Below, piece by piece: positions 63,984 through 64,000 of a DNA stretch of 64,000 bases. Under the pieces are notes generated by a model that was given only the letters and a program-made list of their open reading frames with translations, was not told the DNA's origin and ran no database searches. The position numbers were made by a program, and so were the translations under genes. Every line of letters starts with the position of its first letter. Position 1 is the stretch's first letter. Origin of the DNA: Solea solea (taxonomy: Eukaryota; Chordata; Actinopteri; Pleuronectiformes; Soleidae). Where the stretch lies: positions 25,910,389-25,974,388 of the forward strand of contig NC_081145.1 in the NCBI RefSeq assembly GCF_958295425.1, read 5' to 3'.

Positions 63984-64000
63984 CTATCACAGCATAGCAG

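Overview
The window looks like vertebrate, almost certainly teleost fish, chromosomal DNA. Coding density is very low. CA/TG microsatellites and minisatellites are abundant. There are tRNA-derived SINEs whose tail has the 'gcagacg..ttatcca..cgacttacaa' pattern common in fish, a decayed Tc1/mariner copy, several hAT-type elements and other short dispersed repeats typical of fish. Nothing bacterial, viral or plasmid-like was seen.

One protein-coding gene is supported, on the minus strand: part of a NECAB family gene, best matched to NECAB2 (N-terminal EF-hand calcium-binding protein 2, a neuronal Ca2+-binding protein). Five exons join in frame with matching splice phases. They lie at 63958-63983 (end of an EF-hand loop), 63459-63556, 38495-38631 (conserved helical region), 37428-37552 (linker) and 27827-27906 (second helix ending RLAELIGRLENK). 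Intron lengths between them are 401, 24,827, 942 and 9,521 nt. The first exons, including the start codon, lie beyond position 64000. The C-terminal ABM (monooxygenase-like) domain exons were not recognised in positions 1-27826; they are either off the left edge or missed.

Layout: 1-27826 is intron and/or 3' flank, with a CCCTAA-like repeat, microsatellites, a Tc1 remnant (15.8-16.3 kb), a 46-bp-unit minisatellite (19.6-20.25 kb), a (CAG)31 tract (23.9 kb), a SINE (24.5 kb) and a hAT element with a perfect 8-bp target duplication (26.9-27.5 kb). 27.8-38.6 kb holds three exons, an 18-bp-unit minisatellite, a SINE, a second hAT-like element and T-rich repeats. 38.6-63.5 kb is one large intron with duplicated repeats, two more minisatellites (52.1 and 60.6 kb), several MITE-like elements and a fourth hAT-type element (62.7-63.1 kb). 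63.4-64 kb holds two exons.

The most distinctive observation is that all five exons have a CA/TG dinucleotide tract within about 15 nt of at least one splice site. In the sense strand these are UG tracts or CA tracts, known binding sites for TDP-43/CELF and hnRNP L. No convincing new biological system was found. Almost all other long open frames are repeats that happen to lack stop codons.
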